DNA of 64,000 nt from Arcticibacter pallidicorallinus (lineage in GTDB: Bacteria > Bacteroidota > Bacteroidia > Sphingobacteriales > Sphingobacteriaceae), in assembly GCF_003002875.1 (NCBI RefSeq), contig NZ_PVTH01000006.1:124001-188000 (forward strand), written 5' to 3'. Below, in pieces: positions 43,306-52,778 of this stretch; the stretch's first letter is position 1; each line of letters begins with the position of its first letter. The notes under the pieces are model-generated. The model was not told where the DNA came from. It was given only the letters and a program-made list of their open reading frames with translations, and did no database searches. Both the position numbers and the translations under genes were made by a program.

Positions 43306-44619
43306 TTATATTTCACAACTGACGTCCCAATTTTCAAGATAATCAGCCACCCTTTTTATAAACATACCACCCAATGCGCCATCTACTACGCGGTGATCAT
43401 AGGACATCGAGATGAACATTTTATGACGGATGGCAATCACATCACCATACTCAGTCTCCAGCACTGCCGGCTTTTTCTGAATTGCACCCACCGCCATTAT
43501 GGCTACCTGAGGCTGATTAATGATAGGAACGCCCATGACGTTTCCAAACGAACCAATATTGGTAAGCGTAAAGGTACCATCCTGTACTTCGTCGGGCAAT
43601 AACTTATTGGCTCGTGCACGTGCTGCCAGATCATTGACAGCTCGAGTCAAACCAATCAGATTTAGCTGATCTGCATTCCGGATAACCGGCACGATCAGAT
43701 TACCGCTGGGTAGGGCTGCCGCCATTCCGATATTGATGTTTTTCTTTTTTATAATCTTATTCCCCTCGACAGAGATATTGATCATGGGCATATCTTTTAT
43801 AGCCTTCGCCACGGCCTGAATAAAGACCGGAGTGAAAGTGATTTTCTGCCCCTCCCGCTTCTCAAAGGAAGACTTAATCTTTTCCCGCCACTTCACAATA
43901 TTAGTAACGTCGGCCTCAATGAACGAGGTAACGTGTGGTGCTACCTGCTTGCTCATGACCATATGATCTGCAATAAGTCTGCGCATACGGTCCATTTCAA
44001 TAATTTCATCTCCTCCACTGACAACAGTGGCTTGATGCTGAACCGAGGGGGCGATATAAGAACCATTATTCTTCAAAGGCTCCGGTGCAACTGTCTGAGT
44101 AGGTTTTTTCTTATGGCCTTTGATATAATCCAGAATATCCTGCTTGGTTACACGCCCATCAGATCCCGTTCCGGTAATATGATCAAGTTCTTCGAGAGAG
44201 ATTCCTTCTTCCGCAGCGATGCTCTTAACCAGGGGGGAATAAAAGCGGGATGAGTTCTCATAACTGGATGTAGCCTCCGGAGGAGTGGACAACAAATCAA
44301 TACCAGGAGCCTTATGCGCTGCTACTGCAACGGGCGGTTCTGGTTCCTGAACCTTTTCACGCTCGTTCAGCTTAACATCTTCTGTTTCTATTACAGCGAT
44401 TACAGAACCGACATTGACTACATCGTCAACTTTTACGGTTTGTGACAGTAACTTTCCGGAAACCGGTGAGGGAACTTCTGAGTCGACTTTATCAGTTGCT
44501 ATTTCGACTATAATTTCGTCTTCATGAACAGTGTCTCCGGGATTCTTCAACCATTTAATAATGGTAGCTTCGGCAACACTCTCACCCATTTTCGGAAGAA
44601 CTAATTCAAATTGAGCCAT
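43306..44619 (-). CDS. 2-oxo acid dehydrogenase E2 (dihydrolipoamide acyltransferase)
   Basis: A 437-residue E2 core protein. The N-terminal lipoyl domain (about 1-76) has the lipoylated Lys 44 in ATDKVDSEV. An E1/E3-binding domain (about 140-175; YSPLVKSIAAEEGI, GTGSDGRVTKQDI) follows. The C-terminal catalytic domain (about 210-437) has the conserved SMSYDHRVVDGALGG with the catalytic His. ATG at 44617-44619 is preferred to a longer frame. E1 and E3 genes are not adjacent, so branched-chain versus pyruvate type is uncertain; the domain layout fits branched-chain E2. cinA lies upstream on the same strand. Confidence 0.9.
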   Translation of the reverse strand: MAQFELVLPKMGESVAEATIIKWLKNPGDTVHEDEIIVEIATDKVDSEVPSPVSGKLLSQTVKVDDVVNVGSVIAVIETEDVKLNEREKVQEPEPPVAVAAHKAPGIDLLSTPPEATSSYENSSRFYSPLVKSIAAEEGISLEELDHITGTGSDGRVTKQDILDYIKGHKKKPTQTVAPEPLKNNGSYIAPSVQHQATVVSGGDEIIEMDRMRRLIADHMVMSKQVAPHVTSFIEADVTNIVKWREKIKSSFEKREGQKITFTPVFIQAVAKAIKDMPMINISVEGNKIIKKKNINIGMAAALPSGNLIVPVIRNADQLNLIGLTRAVNDLAARARANKLLPDEVQDGTFTLTNIGSFGNVMGVPIINQPQVAIMAVGAIQKKPAVLETEYGDVIAIRHKMFISMSYDHRVVDGALGGMFIKRVADYLENWDVSCEI

Positions 44620-44643
44620 ACGAGTCGTAATTGGGTATAGCTG

Positions 44644-44651
44644 CAAAATTA
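44644..44651 (-). promoter_or_regulatory. Possible -7 box (TAATTTTG) for the E2 gene
   Basis: TAATTTTG on the minus strand, 25 bases before the E2 ATG, in the 46-base gap after cinA. It suggests an internal promoter, but no -33 TTG is found. Confidence 0.35.
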
Positions 44652-44665
44652 CACCTTTTTAGCAC

Positions 44666-45913
44666 TTAGTTGTGCTCTTCCTTAACTAATTTAAGCAGTA
44701 ATACGATTGAATTTATCGCCGCGCGCTCAATATTTTGCGTCCTGCGCCCCGAAAATGAGTACTTATGAGTAATGGTCTTGGTCTTTCCCGAAACGGCAAC
44801 CCACACAGTACCAACAGGCTTAGCTTCAGTTCCACCACCTGGCCCGGCCACTCCGCTGATGGCGATGGCGTAGTCAGAATTAAAGTTCCGGCACGCTCCA
44901 TTTGCCATCTCTACAACCGTCTCTTCGCTAACCGCACCAAAGCTCTGCAGAGTTGAATGCTGTACATTCAGCAACCTTTCTTTCAGTTCATTCGAATAAG
45001 TAACGGCGCCGCCCAGAAAAACGCTGCTTGCGCCACTGTGCTGAGTAAACAAATGAGACAGGAACCCTCCCGTGCAACTTTCGGCAACCGTGAGCGTCAG
45101 ATTCTTTTCTTCCAGAAGGTTCATTGCAGCCACTTCAAGCGGTATATCCTCGCTAACGATAACATATTCAGGAATCCGGGCGATAATTTCCGCTACATGC
45201 TTTTGGATCTCCGTGGATAAAGTATCCCCCTCTAGTCCATATGCACTCAGGCGAAGCCTTACTTGCCCAAGCTTAGGTAGATAAGCCAGATGAATATACG
45301 CGGGCAGGCTGTCCTCAATATCCGCAATAGCCTCAGCCAGAAAGGACTCCCCCAGGCCTGCTGTCAAAATAGTATGATGAACGATAGCCGACAGTTTGAA
45401 ATGACTCTTCACTCTTGGCAATACCTCTTCCTCGATCAGATATTTCATTTCAAACGGAACACCCGGAAGTGAAACATATACCTGCTTCCCTGCCTCAAAC
45501 CACATACCCGGAGCGGTACCGTTCTGGTTCTGCAATACAACAGCATTCTGCGGAACGTCAGCTTGTTGCTCGTTAATGGCTAACACGGGTCGGTTAGACC
45601 GGGTAAAAATGCGCTTTACGTTCTCCAAAGCTTCTTCGTCTCTTCGGAAGCCAACACCGAAGTACTCTGCCATCGTTTTTTTGGTAATATCATCCTTGGT
45701 AGGTCCCAGCCCGCCGGTAATGATGATCAGTTCCGCACGTTGCGAAGCCGCTTCAAGAGCCTCCAGAATATGGTCTTTGCTATCAGATACTGATGTAATC
45801 TGTTTGACACGGATCCCATGATCGTTCAGTGTCGTAGCAATCCATGCAGAATTGGTATCAACGATCTGACCGATCAGAATTTCATCCCCGATGGTTATTA
45901 TTTCTGCTAACAT
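44666..45913 (-). CDS. cinA: CinA-like nicotinamide-nucleotide amidase / competence-damage protein
   Basis: A 415-residue CinA. The N-terminal MoCF-like domain (about 1-170) has IGDEILIGQIVDTNS and ITGGLGPTKDD; the C-terminal CinA domain (about 250-410) has TVAESCTGGFLSHLFT, with its catalytic Ser, plus AVSEETV and GVAGPGGGT. CinA proteins hydrolyse pyridine nucleotides (NMN deamidation, ADP-ribose) and help NAD recycling. ATG at 45911-45913. It begins 3 bases after the lptD stop, so the two genes are co-transcribed. Confidence 0.93.
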   Translation of the reverse strand: MLAEIITIGDEILIGQIVDTNSAWIATTLNDHGIRVKQITSVSDSKDHILEALEAASQRAELIIITGGLGPTKDDITKKTMAEYFGVGFRRDEEALENVKRIFTRSNRPVLAINEQQADVPQNAVVLQNQNGTAPGMWFEAGKQVYVSLPGVPFEMKYLIEEEVLPRVKSHFKLSAIVHHTILTAGLGESFLAEAIADIEDSLPAYIHLAYLPKLGQVRLRLSAYGLEGDTLSTEIQKHVAEIIARIPEYVIVSEDIPLEVAAMNLLEEKNLTLTVAESCTGGFLSHLFTQHSGASSVFLGGAVTYSNELKERLLNVQHSTLQSFGAVSEETVVEMANGACRNFNSDYAIAISGVAGPGGGTEAKPVGTVWVAVSGKTKTITHKYSFSGRRTQNIERAAINSIVLLLKLVKEEHN

Positions 45914-45916
45914 GGA

Positions 45917-48553
45917 TTAATAATTTAGAGGTAAAGCACTTCTTCTTCTGAGTTTGAGATCCTGAAGAATGGATGCTCTGACGCGTATGTCGAAGCTATA
46001 GCTTTTGTACATTCCGAAAGGCGTCCAGCCGAAGGACATATCCCAGCAATGCAAGTCACGGTTTATGCTAAACCGGGTTAAACTGATTTCTTTTGCCCGA
46101 AAGTCATAGCCCGAATTGAACACTACTTTCCATTTTGGCGTAACACTTAAATCGCCATTGAAGTTAAGCGTGTTTGTGATAGTAGACCGTAATCCATCGT
46201 TTGAATAATTAAAGCTGTAGGCAGCGCTGAAGTTCCATGGAACGGTAAAATCGACATAGTAGTTGGGATTGTTCAGGATATTGCGAATGTCCTGTTGCTG
46301 GGATGGCGTAATGTTGGGATCATCCTGACGCTTCCGCAGTTCTTCATTTCGTTCTCTCAGTGCGGAGGAATTGAAGCTAAAGTCGGTTGAAAGCGATAGA
46401 GATGACAATCTTGCGAGCTTCCCATCTTTAATCAGATATCTGTTGATCCTAACGGCCCTGCCGTTTTCATTCATAATCTGATAAGGGTCGAAACTACCGG
46501 AGAAGTTGATACCTATCTTTTGCTTAAAGAACGCTGTCCTTCCACCAAAAGTAATAGTCGACAGTTTCATAGAGTCGGCCGCAAAATTGTAATTTCCCGA
46601 GAACGTCAAACCTTGTATAATAGGTATTTTCTCGAACGCATTACTGGTGTCGCTTTTGGATTTAACTTTTGCTTCGATATTATTATCTATCGAGAAGCCA
46701 ATAGCAGCACTCCTGCCTCGTCCGGCACTGCCATACATCGTCCCTTCAAAGCGGGAATAGCGGCTGACTCTCCTTACCGAATCATTCACCGCAAAGCCAT
46801 TTGTAGCAATATCCCGATAAAAACCAAAGCGCGGATCACTAAAATCAGGCGTATAATTGAAGTTGACAGATGGCGTCATGACATGACGCAATGCTACCAA
46901 ATTGCCTTTTTTGAACGTCTTCATACCGTATATCTTCGTAGAGAAGCCGCCATTAAGACTGTAGTTATAATTTCGTGCAAAGCCCGGAATGGTATCTGTT
47001 CTTACTGTAGAGTCGGCCACCAGGCCTTTCCTAACCGTTTGGAATGACCAGCGTTCAGAATAATTCACCCCGGTATTGAATTGCAAGAACTTAAGTACGT
47101 TCAGCGATAAACTGACCGGTATATTGTGCTGCATTCCGTTCTGGAACTTTTGCAAATTCTCTTTTTTGAACAGTCCTTCTTCCGGGCCGTTAAAAGTATT
47201 GGAACCCTCCAGCGTATAACCTACTGCAATTCGTTGAAACCATTTCTGCTCCCCAACCCGGTCTTTCTTATCGAACGGGTTAATCGTGGTCATGCTCAGG
47301 TTGAAAGAAGGAAGTGTCAGATTCACCGTTTTCGCACTTATATCCTGAGAATGCCTCAGTGCCGATGTAAAGTTAAAAAGACCGTCGAAGAAGGTACGAC
47401 CGTATGCAACGCTGGAGGACATACTATTTCTGACGATCGAATTATAATCATAGGTCCCCGAGGCAGCGGTCCTTTGAAAATATGAGCTCGTTCCAAAGTT
47501 TACATTCGCACTCAGAGTAGTTCCCGGATTCGCCGATTGATCCTGTGAATGCGACCATTGAACATTGAATTGCTTTGTGGCGGTATTGCCAGCGGTTCCC
47601 TCAATGGCATTTGGGCTCTTAATCGATGAATAGCCAAAATTCATGCTTCCGCTGTACTTATAATTCACCTTGTATCTTGCAGCGGTATTGATATCATAGG
47701 ATCCTTTGCTATATATCGTTCCCAGTATATCGGCATCCCAATAATCATTAATCCCCAGGTACCAGCCTATACCCTGCATATAGAAACCCCGGTTAGCATC
47801 TTCCCCAAAACTGGGAAAACGAAAGCCCGATGCACGTTTGTTCATCTTAGGAAAGAATCCGAAGGGCAGCCCTAAAGGAATGGGGATATGCTCAATTTCC
47901 AGATAAGCGGGTCCGCTGATCACTTGTTTGTCGGTTACGAGCCCTTTAGTAATGTGGATACCGAAGTGTGTATGTGGCTCGGGCAGGTTACAGGTACTGT
48001 AAATACCATGCTTCAACGACACCTCATTGTACTCGTTCTTTTTTGACTTCCGTGCCTGTATAAATCCGCCGTCCATCGAAGTGGCCGTACCAAACAGCGT
48101 CCCCTTTTTTGTTTCAAAGTTAAAGAACAGTGAGTCCGTTGTTACCGGATTATCTGCCCCCTGCTTAAATATCGGTCTTCCCCGGTACACGTTGTATTTG
48201 TCGTTTCTACCCCTTGCGAATAAGAGCTTATTCTTCTGATCGATACGGATATAATCAGCATCAAGCTCCAAATCTTCATAAGCTATACGTCCGTTCCCAT
48301 ATAAATAAATGATATTTCCGTCTATACTGAAGTTAATTGAATCCACCGCTGTGTATTGAATTTCCGAATTAAGACCTGTAGCAGACTTTTTAACAACAGA
48401 ATCCGTTCTAACAGAGTCAGGTCTGACCGAATCAGTTAATGCTGAACGTGTTCCTGCTGTATCAGTTCTATTTGCTGGCGGACGATTTAATGCTGGTTGA
48501 GCGCTTAGTTTGAAACTAAACAGCAATAAAAAGAGAATGTGTATGTTTCTCAC
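45917..48553 (-). CDS. lptD: LPS-assembly protein LptD (Bacteroidota type)
   Basis: An 878-residue outer membrane protein that inserts lipopolysaccharide into the outer leaflet. After a signal peptide (about 1-19; HILFLLLFSFKLSAQ) and a Ser/Thr/Pro-rich linker comes an OstA-like beta-jellyroll (about 70-230; LDADYIRIDQKN, KKGTLFGTATS, CNLPEPHTHFGI), then a large beta barrel of about 650 residues with many alternating strands. The start is GTG at 48551-48553: the longer frame begins with TTG at 48602-48604, which lies inside a -7 box (48602-48609) and so cannot be on the mRNA. The other lpt genes are not in the window. Confidence 0.88.
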   Translation of the reverse strand: MRNIHILFLLLFSFKLSAQPALNRPPANRTDTAGTRSALTDSVRPDSVRTDSVVKKSATGLNSEIQYTAVDSINFSIDGNIIYLYGNGRIAYEDLELDADYIRIDQKNKLLFARGRNDKYNVYRGRPIFKQGADNPVTTDSLFFNFETKKGTLFGTATSMDGGFIQARKSKKNEYNEVSLKHGIYSTCNLPEPHTHFGIHITKGLVTDKQVISGPAYLEIEHIPIPLGLPFGFFPKMNKRASGFRFPSFGEDANRGFYMQGIGWYLGINDYWDADILGTIYSKGSYDINTAARYKVNYKYSGSMNFGYSSIKSPNAIEGTAGNTATKQFNVQWSHSQDQSANPGTTLSANVNFGTSSYFQRTAASGTYDYNSIVRNSMSSSVAYGRTFFDGLFNFTSALRHSQDISAKTVNLTLPSFNLSMTTINPFDKKDRVGEQKWFQRIAVGYTLEGSNTFNGPEEGLFKKENLQKFQNGMQHNIPVSLSLNVLKFLQFNTGVNYSERWSFQTVRKGLVADSTVRTDTIPGFARNYNYSLNGGFSTKIYGMKTFKKGNLVALRHVMTPSVNFNYTPDFSDPRFGFYRDIATNGFAVNDSVRRVSRYSRFEGTMYGSAGRGRSAAIGFSIDNNIEAKVKSKSDTSNAFEKIPIIQGLTFSGNYNFAADSMKLSTITFGGRTAFFKQKIGINFSGSFDPYQIMNENGRAVRINRYLIKDGKLARLSSLSLSTDFSFNSSALRERNEELRKRQDDPNITPSQQQDIRNILNNPNYYVDFTVPWNFSAAYSFNYSNDGLRSTITNTLNFNGDLSVTPKWKVVFNSGYDFRAKEISLTRFSINRDLHCWDMSFGWTPFGMYKSYSFDIRVRASILQDLKLRRRSALPLNY

Positions 48554-48593
48554 AAAAAGGCTTCTGACGAATTTTAAATCTGACAATGAATTG

Positions 48594-48601
48594 TACTTTT
48601 G
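48594..48601 (+). promoter_or_regulatory. -7 box (TACTTTTG) for the amidase gene
   Basis: TACTTTTG lies 28 bases before the amidase ATG at 48630. It abuts, back to back, the minus-strand TATATTTG box of lptD at 48602-48609. -33 elements on both sides are poor. Confidence 0.55.
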
Positions 48602-48609
48602 CAAATATA
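48602..48609 (-). promoter_or_regulatory. -7 box (TATATTTG) for lptD
   Basis: TATATTTG on the minus strand; transcription would start near 48597, about 44 bases before the GTG at 48553. Together with the plus-strand box it forms a near-palindromic 16-base divergent promoter core (TACTTTTGCAAATATA). Confidence 0.5.
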
Positions 48610-48629
48610 TTCTTACAACTCCAAAATTA

Positions 48630-49439
48630 ATGAAAATATTACCATTGAAGAGATCGATTTACGCTGTACTCCTTTTGTTACTGGCATTTCCCCTTGTTTC
48701 ATTCGACTATAACTCTAAAAATGCTTCTTATCGCATAAAGACAATAGTAATTGATGCAGGTCACGGTGGCAGAGACGGAGCCACAAGAGGCTTGTTCGCT
48801 AAAGAAAAAGACGTTGCCCTGCAGGTGGCCCTGCGACTGGGAAAAGCGATCTCCGAAAGCAACAGCGACATTAAGGTTGTATACACCCGGGAAGAGGATG
48901 TCTTTATTCCGCTGTACGAACGCATTGGTCTGGCGAACCGCATCAAAGCGGATATATTTATATCCATACATTGTAACTCAATGCCTTTTAATATGAAAAA
49001 CCGTACGGCAACTAAAGGTGTGGAAACATTCGTATCGGGATTCAACCGATTAGGCGAACAGAATACGGCCATCCGGGAGAACGCCTCCATCCTACTCGAA
49101 AAAGACTATAAAGACAACTACGACGGCTACGATCCAAACGATCCTGAAAGTTTCATTATCTTTTCGCTGCTGAAAAACGCCTACCGCGAGCAAAGCATCC
49201 GCTTGGCTACATTGGTTCAGGACGAGTATAAAGCCACAGGGCGCGTAAACCGCGGCGTAAAGGAACAAAGCCTTGCGGTGCTTGCCAAAGCGGGTATGCC
49301 CGCCATATTAACGGAAATTGGTTTTATAAGTAATCCACAGGAAGAAGAGTACATGACCTCCGAAAATGGTCAAAACGAAATTGTATCTTGTTTGTTAAAA
49401 GCAATTCAGGCCTACAAGAAGCAGGTGGAACTTAATTAA
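48630..49439 (+). CDS. N-acetylmuramoyl-L-alanine amidase (Amidase_3)
   Basis: A 269-residue exported cell-wall amidase. The signal peptide (about 1-24; KRSIYAVLLLLLAFPLVSF) is followed by the zinc-dependent Amidase_3 domain: VIDAGHGGRDGA (first His, about 38), a Glu in AKEKDVALQV, SIHCNSMP (second His) and the catalytic Glu in ILTEIGFISNPQEE (about 238). It cuts the bond between MurNAc and the peptide stem. ATG at 48630 is chosen for the signal peptide and its fit with the -7 box at 48594. The MlaD gene follows after 20 bases. Confidence 0.92.
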   Translation: MKILPLKRSIYAVLLLLLAFPLVSFDYNSKNASYRIKTIVIDAGHGGRDGATRGLFAKEKDVALQVALRLGKAISESNSDIKVVYTREEDVFIPLYERIGLANRIKADIFISIHCNSMPFNMKNRTATKGVETFVSGFNRLGEQNTAIRENASILLEKDYKDNYDGYDPNDPESFIIFSLLKNAYREQSIRLATLVQDEYKATGRVNRGVKEQSLAVLAKAGMPAILTEIGFISNPQEEEYMTSENGQNEIVSCLLKAIQAYKKQVELN

Positions 49440-49459
49440 ACAGATATTACCGTATATTT

Positions 49460-50404
49460 ATGAAGATTACTAACGAAACGAAGGTTGGAATCCTTGCGAC
49501 AGTTGCTATAGCTGTCCTCGTCATTGGTTACAGCTTTCTGAAAGGGAACGACGTCTTTTCCAGCGAACAAGAGTTTTATGCTTCCTATGACAATGTTGAA
49601 GGTCTTGTCGTATCTAACCCGGTCTTCGTAAATGGATACCAAATCGGTCGTGTATCCAAGCTGTCGCTGGTAGAGTCAGGAAAAATCGTCGCGCAGCTAA
49701 AGATCAATCCCGACTATCAAATCCCTATCAATACCATAGCACGATTGGAGAGCACAAGTCTTCTTGGGGGAAAGGCGATCGTCTTTGACATTGGAAACAG
49801 CAAGCAGTATGCTCAAAATGGAGACACGCTCCAAGCAAACGTTCAGCAAAACCTGATGCAACAGGTAAAGCCGGTTCAGGAAAAAGCCGAAGCAATGGTT
49901 GGAAGACTTGATTCCATTCTCACATCTCTGAATAACACCATTAATCCGGAGTTTCAGCAAAACTTCAACAGGAGCTTTGCCAGTATTGCCAATATTCTGC
50001 GGACTCTGGAGGCTACAACTCAAAAAGTTGATGGCATGGTAGGCACCCAAAGCAACCGTCTGACGAGTATATTCGCTAATCTGGAATCTATCTCCGCCAA
50101 CTTCAAGAACAACAATGCTAAGGTGACGGGAATAATGACGAACCTCGAAAGCATTACCGATCAGGTTGCCAGATCGAACTTTGAACAAACCATCAAAAAT
50201 GCAGACAAGGCCGTTGCAGATCTGCAGCTTGCAATCAACAAGGTAAATAACGGCCAGGGCTCCATCGGCAAGCTGGTAAATGACGACAGCCTCTATAACA
50301 ATCTGAATAATGCAGCCAAGAATCTCGATAATCTGATGATCGACCTGAAAGCACATCCCAAAAGATATGTCAGCTTCTCCGTATTCGGAGGTAAAAAGGA
50401 TTAA
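49460..50404 (+). CDS. MlaD-family (MCE) substrate-binding protein of a lipid ABC transporter
   Basis: A 314-residue protein with one N-terminal membrane helix (about 8-27), an MCE domain (about 38-115; FYASYDNVEGLVVSNPV, VNGYQIGRVSKLSL, ISTLLGGKAI-like TSLLGGKAIVFDIG), and a long helical C-terminal part (about 130-290). MCE proteins form hexameric rings or tubes that carry phospholipids between the two membranes. Permease and ATPase genes (MlaE, MlaF) are not in the window. It directly follows the amidase gene (20 bases). Confidence 0.88.
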   Translation: MKITNETKVGILATVAIAVLVIGYSFLKGNDVFSSEQEFYASYDNVEGLVVSNPVFVNGYQIGRVSKLSLVESGKIVAQLKINPDYQIPINTIARLESTSLLGGKAIVFDIGNSKQYAQNGDTLQANVQQNLMQQVKPVQEKAEAMVGRLDSILTSLNNTINPEFQQNFNRSFASIANILRTLEATTQKVDGMVGTQSNRLTSIFANLESISANFKNNNAKVTGIMTNLESITDQVARSNFEQTIKNADKAVADLQLAINKVNNGQGSIGKLVNDDSLYNNLNNAAKNLDNLMIDLKAHPKRYVSFSVFGGKKD

Positions 50405-50412
50405 TGAAATAA

Positions 50413-50443
50413 AGAAGGTTACACTGCAAAGGTGTGACCTTCT
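50413..50443. terminator. Hairpin overlapping the 3' end of the RNase Z gene
   Basis: AGAAGGTTACAC (50413-50424) pairs with GTGTGACCTTCT (50432-50443) with one G-U pair, spanning the RNase Z stop. On the minus strand the stem is followed by a T-rich stretch (CTTTATTTCATT). It probably ends RNase Z transcripts, and may end MlaD transcripts less well. Confidence 0.6.
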
Positions 50444-51330
50444 AACGCTAATTTAGCATTAGCAAAAACGGTACGAGCCTCTTCCTGAAGAGGTTCTAGC
50501 TCACGGTAACGCGCGGAGAAATGCCCGAGTAATAACTGTTCCGCCCCTGCCTTCGCGGCAATCTGAGCCGCCTCAAGCGAAGTGGTATGAAAAGTCTCCG
50601 CCGCCCTTGTGGACATGTCATGCATAAAAGTTGCTTCATGATAAAGCGTGCTAACACCCTGAATCTGATCGATATACTTCCAGTTGCAAATGGTATCCGA
50701 GCAATAGGCATACGACCTCGGCGGATCGGCCTCCTGGGTCAACTCAGCAGCAGCATGAACTACCCCCTTTTTATCCGTAAAATCAATACCTCTCTTGATT
50801 AAGGGAATCATTTCTATAGGAATGCCCAACTCCTCAACTTTCTCTTTTATGATTTTAGGTAGTCGTTTCTTCTGATTAAATCGAAAGCCTGTACACGGAA
50901 TACGGTGTTCGAGAGGGAAAGTCTCAATTCTGATGTCAGGGTTCTCGTAAATCAGCTCGTTCTTTTCCGCCTGCGTAGCATAAAACTCAAGGGGGTATCG
51001 GAGCTCCGTCTGTGAGTATTTAAACTGGATATCCAATATCTCCTTCAACTCTGGCGGACCAAAAACGTACATCGGTCGCGTACGTCCGTAAAGGTGCAGT
51101 GAAGACAAAAGGCCAACCAGACCGAGATAATGGTCGCCATGAAGATGGCTGATAAATATATGGTTCAACCGCTGTGCTTTGATGCCGTTCTTCAAAAGCT
51201 GTTGCTGCGTACCCTCACCACAGTCAATAAGAAACAGACGCTCATTTACGTTTAGCACCTGAGCACTCGGATTTCTATTAAATATGGGAGTGGCAGAGCT
51301 ACTTCCCAGGATCGTTACCTCAAACTTCAT
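50419..51330 (-). CDS. rnz: Ribonuclease Z (tRNA 3' processing)
   Basis: A 303-residue metallo-beta-lactamase nuclease that cuts the 3' trailer of tRNA precursors. The N-terminal VTILGSSSATP, the zinc motif FISHLHGDHYLGLVG (H-x-H-x-D-H, about 60-73), the PGE/flexible arm region (HRIPCTGFRF) and AYCSDT, HEATF, and GHFSARY (last His) match short RNase Z. It is the last gene of a minus-strand unit with purC and the STAS gene, 7 bases from the latter. ATG at 51328-51330. Confidence 0.93.
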   Translation of the reverse strand: MKFEVTILGSSSATPIFNRNPSAQVLNVNERLFLIDCGEGTQQQLLKNGIKAQRLNHIFISHLHGDHYLGLVGLLSSLHLYGRTRPMYVFGPPELKEILDIQFKYSQTELRYPLEFYATQAEKNELIYENPDIRIETFPLEHRIPCTGFRFNQKKRLPKIIKEKVEELGIPIEMIPLIKRGIDFTDKKGVVHAAAELTQEADPPRSYAYCSDTICNWKYIDQIQGVSTLYHEATFMHDMSTRAAETFHTTSLEAAQIAAKAGAEQLLLGHFSARYRELEPLQEEARTVFANAKLALEGHTFAV

Positions 51331-51337
51331 TAGATTT

Positions 51338-51715
51338 TTACTCCTCGGATCTGTTTAAATCTCTCTCAATCTCTTCCATGAATAACAAATCGATGGCCTC
51401 TTCTACTGACTGTGTTATGCTTAGAACGTCCTGGAGCTGCGAAATTTGGATCAATCGCTCTACACTTTCACTCAATCCGGAAATGATAAAACTGCCGGCC
51501 GAATTTTTGCATAACCTGTGTCCGACAAGTAAACTACTTAGTCCGGAAGAATCTGAATACAGCACATGAGATAAATCCAGGATGATGTTTCTTATTCCCT
51601 CTGTATTGATCAGAATCATCTCCGATTTCAGCTTCGGCGAAATAAGAGAGTTCAGCTTCTTTTCTTCCAGTATAATAAGTACGTATTTCTCGTGCCTGTC
51701 TAATGTATATTTCAT
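51338..51715 (-). CDS. STAS-domain protein (anti-sigma factor antagonist-like)
   Basis: A 125-residue protein made of one STAS domain. The core ILDLSHVLYSDSSGLSSLL (about 45-63, given partly as DLSHVLYSDSSGLSSL) has the conserved Ser that RsbW-type kinases phosphorylate in SpoIIAA/RsbV proteins. No cognate kinase or phosphatase is in the window. A short tail after residue 100 is acidic. It lies 8 bases upstream of RNase Z on the same strand. Confidence 0.84.
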   Translation of the reverse strand: MKYTLDRHEKYVLIILEEKKLNSLISPKLKSEMILINTEGIRNIILDLSHVLYSDSSGLSSLLVGHRLCKNSAGSFIISGLSESVERLIQISQLQDVLSITQSVEEAIDLLFMEEIERDLNRSEE

Positions 51716-51749
51716 TACTTTATTGGTTAGAAATAGTGTGCTATCTGTA

Positions 51750-52700
51750 TTAACTTAATCGCTTGAGGCTTTCCTCCACGTTGGTTCTGATCCGGTCATT
51801 TATTTCTGAAGATGCTGATTTGCGGAACGACTCGCCCGTGATGTGCTCGTACAGTTCAATGTAACGCTCCGAAATGGATTTGACAAGTTCAGGCGACATA
51901 TAGGGAACCTCTTGCCCCTCTTTGCCCTGAAAGCCGTTCTCGATCAGCCACTGTCTTAAAAACTCTTTAGACAATTGCCTTTGCGGTTTCGACTCCCTTT
52001 GCAGCTGGGTATATGAATCCTCATAGAAATACCTGGACGAATCCGGGGTGTGTATCTCGTCTATCAAATAAATTTTCCCGTCTGCGGCTTTGCCGAACTC
52101 ATACTTAGTATCCACAAGGATAAGACCCCTATCGGCGGCGATATCTGTTCCACGTTGAAAAAGCTCGCGTGTGTACTGTTCTAATTGCAGATAATCTTCC
52201 TCTGAAACAATTCCCTGATCAAGTATATCCTCACGGGAGATGTCTTCATCATGACCGACGGCCGCCTTCGTTGTTGGTGTTATAATTGGAGCTGGTAACT
52301 TATCATTCTCTTTTAAGCCCTCCGGAAGCGATACTCCGCAAACTGAGCGTCTGCCTGCTTGATATTCCCGCCAGGCATGACCTGCCAGATAACCCCGGAT
52401 GACCATCTCCACCTTAAAAGGCTCACAAATTTTCCCTATCGTTACATTTGGATCCGGAATATCAACAACCCAGTTTGGTACAATATCCTGCGTGGCACTT
52501 AGAAACTTAGCTGCGATCTGATTCAACACTTGTCCTTTATAGGGTATCGCTTCGGGCAAAATCACATCGAAGGCAGAGATCCTGTCACTCACGATCATCA
52601 CCAGATAATGGTCGCCGATGGTATAAACATCGCGAACCTTACCCTTGTAAAATTTGGTCTGCCCCGGAAAATTAAAGTGAGTTTCTTTGATAGCTGTCAT
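51750..52700 (-). CDS. purC: Phosphoribosylaminoimidazole-succinocarboxamide synthase (SAICAR synthetase)
   Basis: A 316-residue PurC, which joins CAIR and aspartate in purine synthesis. Visible: [15 protein letters not shown] (ATP loop, about 17), [19 protein letters not shown] (about 41-60, seen in parts), [15 protein letters not shown] (about 103), [16 protein letters not shown] and [10 protein letters not shown] (about 200), and [11 protein letters not shown]. It is of the longer yeast-like class (about 300 residues) rather than the 240-residue E. coli form. It heads or shares a unit with the STAS and RNase Z genes, preceded by a TAATTTTG box. Confidence 0.95.
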   Translation of the reverse strand: MTAIKETHFNFPGQTKFYKGKVRDVYTIGDHYLVMIVSDRISAFDVILPEAIPYKGQVLNQIAAKFLSATQDIVPNWVVDIPDPNVTIGKICEPFKVEMVIRGYLAGHAWREYQAGRRSVCGVSLPEGLKENDKLPAPIITPTTKAAVGHDEDISREDILDQGIVSEEDYLQLEQYTRELFQRGTDIAADRGLILVDTKYEFGKAADGKIYLIDEIHTPDSSRYFYEDSYTQLQRESKPQRQLSKEFLRQWLIENGFQGKEGQEVPYMSPELVKSISERYIELYEHITGESFRKSASSEINDRIRTNVEESLKRLS

Positions 52701-52735
52701 CTAAATAATGGATCAAGTTAATCTTAATAATAGTC

Positions 52736-52743
52736 CAAAATTA
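52736..52743 (-). promoter_or_regulatory. Bacteroidota -7 box (TAATTTTG) for purC
   Basis: TAATTTTG on the minus strand, 36 bases before the purC ATG. No strong -33 element. Confidence 0.42.
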
Positions 52744-52778
52744 TCAAATAATGTCAGAAAAACCACTTTCTACGGAGA

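Noticed and set aside
46520-47047. 175-codon plus-strand frame opposite lptD
   Set aside because: Shadow of lptD codons; no start context or known family.
49697-50356. 219-codon minus-strand frame opposite mlaD
   Set aside because: Shadow of the mlaD reading frame; no family features.
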